DNA from: Acidobacteriota bacterium
GTDB lineage: Bacteria > Acidobacteriota > Terriglobia > Terriglobales > Acidobacteriaceae
Direction of reading: 5' to 3'
NCBI GenBank assembly: GCA_003225615.1
Contig: QIAS01000131.1
Coordinates: forward strand, 5,515-11,928
Length of the DNA stretch: 6,414 nt
Shown: piece after piece, positions 5,510 through 6,414 of the stretch
How the letters are laid out: each line of letters begins with the position of its first letter
Numbering within the stretch: the first letter of the stretch is position 1
The notes under the pieces: model-generated
Told to the model about the DNA's origin: nothing
The model's database searches: none
What the model saw: only the letters and a program-made list of their open reading frames with translations
Program-made: the position numbers and the translations under genes

Positions 5510-6414
5510 TTACTGGACATGGCTTCCGGAACCCTTGAGCTTGCGGTCAAAGAAATCAGCGGTCGCCCCGTAGGCCCGAATCCAGTTCCTCCATAAAAGA
5601 AAGTCGTGGATTTCGTCGGGAAAAATTAATTCTTCAAACTCCACGTGGTTTTCCCGCAAGCGTTGCGCCAGGTCCGCGGTTTGACTGAAAGGCACATTGC
5701 GGTCGTCGTCGCCGTGAATAAGCAGCACAGGCGACTTCCAGTGCGAGACCGAGGCATCCGGTGACGACTCAAAGGCCAGTTTGGCAGCTTCCGCCGCATC
5801 CGGCGCACCCGGCCGGTTCTCCCAATGCGGCAGAAACTCGGACCAGTCATGCACGCCGTGCATGTCGGATCCGGCAGCGAATAAATCAGAATTGCGCGCC
5901 AAACCCAGCGCCGTAAGGTACCCGCCATACGATCCGCCCCAGAGACCAATCTTGGCGGCATCCACTACGGGCAGGGTTCGAAGAAATTTTGCCGCTGCCA
6001 CAATGTCCTTATACTCAGAAGCGCCGCGCCAACTGGCATTGGCCGGCTCGCGGAAGGCCCTCCCATACATGATTCCGAGACGGTAGTTCACAGAAAGCAC
6101 TACATAGCCAAGGCTGGCGAGATACTGATTCATGGCATAGGCATTGTGGTAGTAGTACATGTAATGAAAGCCCAGCAGCATTTGACGCACTGGACCACCG
6201 TGCATGAAGATGAGTGCCGGGCCGGATCCGCTCTTTTCATTGGGGACAAATAGCTGGCCATGAATATCGAATCCGTCCTCACTCTTGAAGACCACCTGCT
6301 TTGGAATAATCAACTGTTTTGAGGGAAAGTCAGCCGGTAATGAGGCGGATGCCAGCATTGTCCTGCCTTGCGCGGTGATTCTGTACGGCATTGCGGGGCT
6401 GGTTGCGCTCGATC
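5510..6414 (-). CDS. S9-family (prolyl oligopeptidase/DPP-IV-like) serine peptidase, C-terminal catalytic part
   Basis: An alpha/beta-hydrolase domain of the S9 peptidase family, whose members cleave short peptides, often after proline. Counting from the Met codon at 6389-6391, the oxyanion segment HGGP is at 64-67, the nucleophile is Ser154 in GGSYGG, the acid is Asp230 in HGDDDRNV, and the base is His262 in PDEIHDF. The triad is complete. The stretch YHNAYAMNQYLASLGYVVLS (81-100) is typical of DPP-IV-like bacterial enzymes. That Met is unlikely to be the start: the frame is open to the right edge, and the preceding residues continue like the linker from an N-terminal beta-propeller. I therefore call it partial, running off the window; full family members are usually 600-800 residues. 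It converges on the kinase gene with a 32-bp gap that holds no visible terminator. Substrate and location (often secreted or periplasmic) cannot be read here. Confidence 0.93.
   Translation of the reverse strand, partial: SSATSPAMPYRITAQGRTMLASASLPADFPSKQLIIPKQVVFKSEDGFDIHGQLFVPNEKSGSGPALIFMHGGPVRQMLLGFHYMYYYHNAYAMNQYLASLGYVVLSVNYRLGIMYGRAFREPANASWRGASEYKDIVAAAKFLRTLPVVDAAKIGLWGGSYGGYLTALGLARNSDLFAAGSDMHGVHDWSEFLPHWENRPGAPDAAEAAKLAFESSPDASVSHWKSPVLLIHGDDDRNVPFSQTADLAQRLRENHVEFEELIFPDEIHDFLLWRNWIRAYGATADFFDRKLKGSGSHVQ

Noticed and set aside
6389..6391. ATG as the true start of a 293-residue peptidase
   Set aside because: The frame continues without a stop to position 6414, and the family has a large N-terminal propeller, so this Met is probably internal.

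Overview
The window most resembles a chromosomal segment of an Acidobacteriota-type bacterium. This rests on recalled resemblance of the small Flp-type pilin, the HisKA_3 kinase with a Gly-Pro-Ser-Val-Ile G2 region, and the S9 peptidase to proteins of that phylum; it was not searched. GTG and TTG starts are used, and Shine-Dalgarno sequences are clear. There is no sign of a mobile element, CRISPR array, tRNA or rRNA.

Layout. (1) Positions 2-373 (+) hold the C-terminal end of a nucleotide-sugar dehydrogenase of the UDP-GlcNAc/UDP-ManNAc 6-dehydrogenase type, probably the edge of a surface-polysaccharide locus to the left. (2) Positions 374-984 look empty at first sight but contain a 54-codon Flp/Fap-type pilin gene at 597-761 (-), with a strong RBS and a GTG start. 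It is flanked by a 51-nt potential stem structure (454-504) and a 10-bp hairpin (919-942). (3) Positions 985-3487 (-) are a two-gene operon overlapping by 14 bp: a six-TM plus GAF-like plus HisKA_3 histidine kinase, then a NarL/FixJ response regulator. (4) A 178-bp divergent intergenic region (3488-3665) contains a bulged 13-bp hairpin. (5) Positions 3666-5477 (+) encode a second membrane histidine kinase of a different family: about ten TM helices, then HisKA/HATPase_c of the NtrB-like type, with no receiver domain or adjacent regulator. (6) Positions 5510-6414 (-) hold the catalytic C-terminal part of an S9 prolyl-oligopeptidase-family peptidase. Its frame stays open to the right edge.

How the genes may work together. 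The operon kinase and NarL-type regulator form a matched pair by family and by overlap. The pilin is the next gene on the same strand, 223 bp further on, so control of pilin expression by this pair is a reasonable but unproven idea. The divergent second kinase may share a regulatory region with the operon. The sugar dehydrogenase and the peptidase have no visible functional tie to the signalling genes. I found no convincing wholly new system. The points most worth a second look are the small pilin gene, the back-to-back kinases of different families, and the intergenic hairpins.
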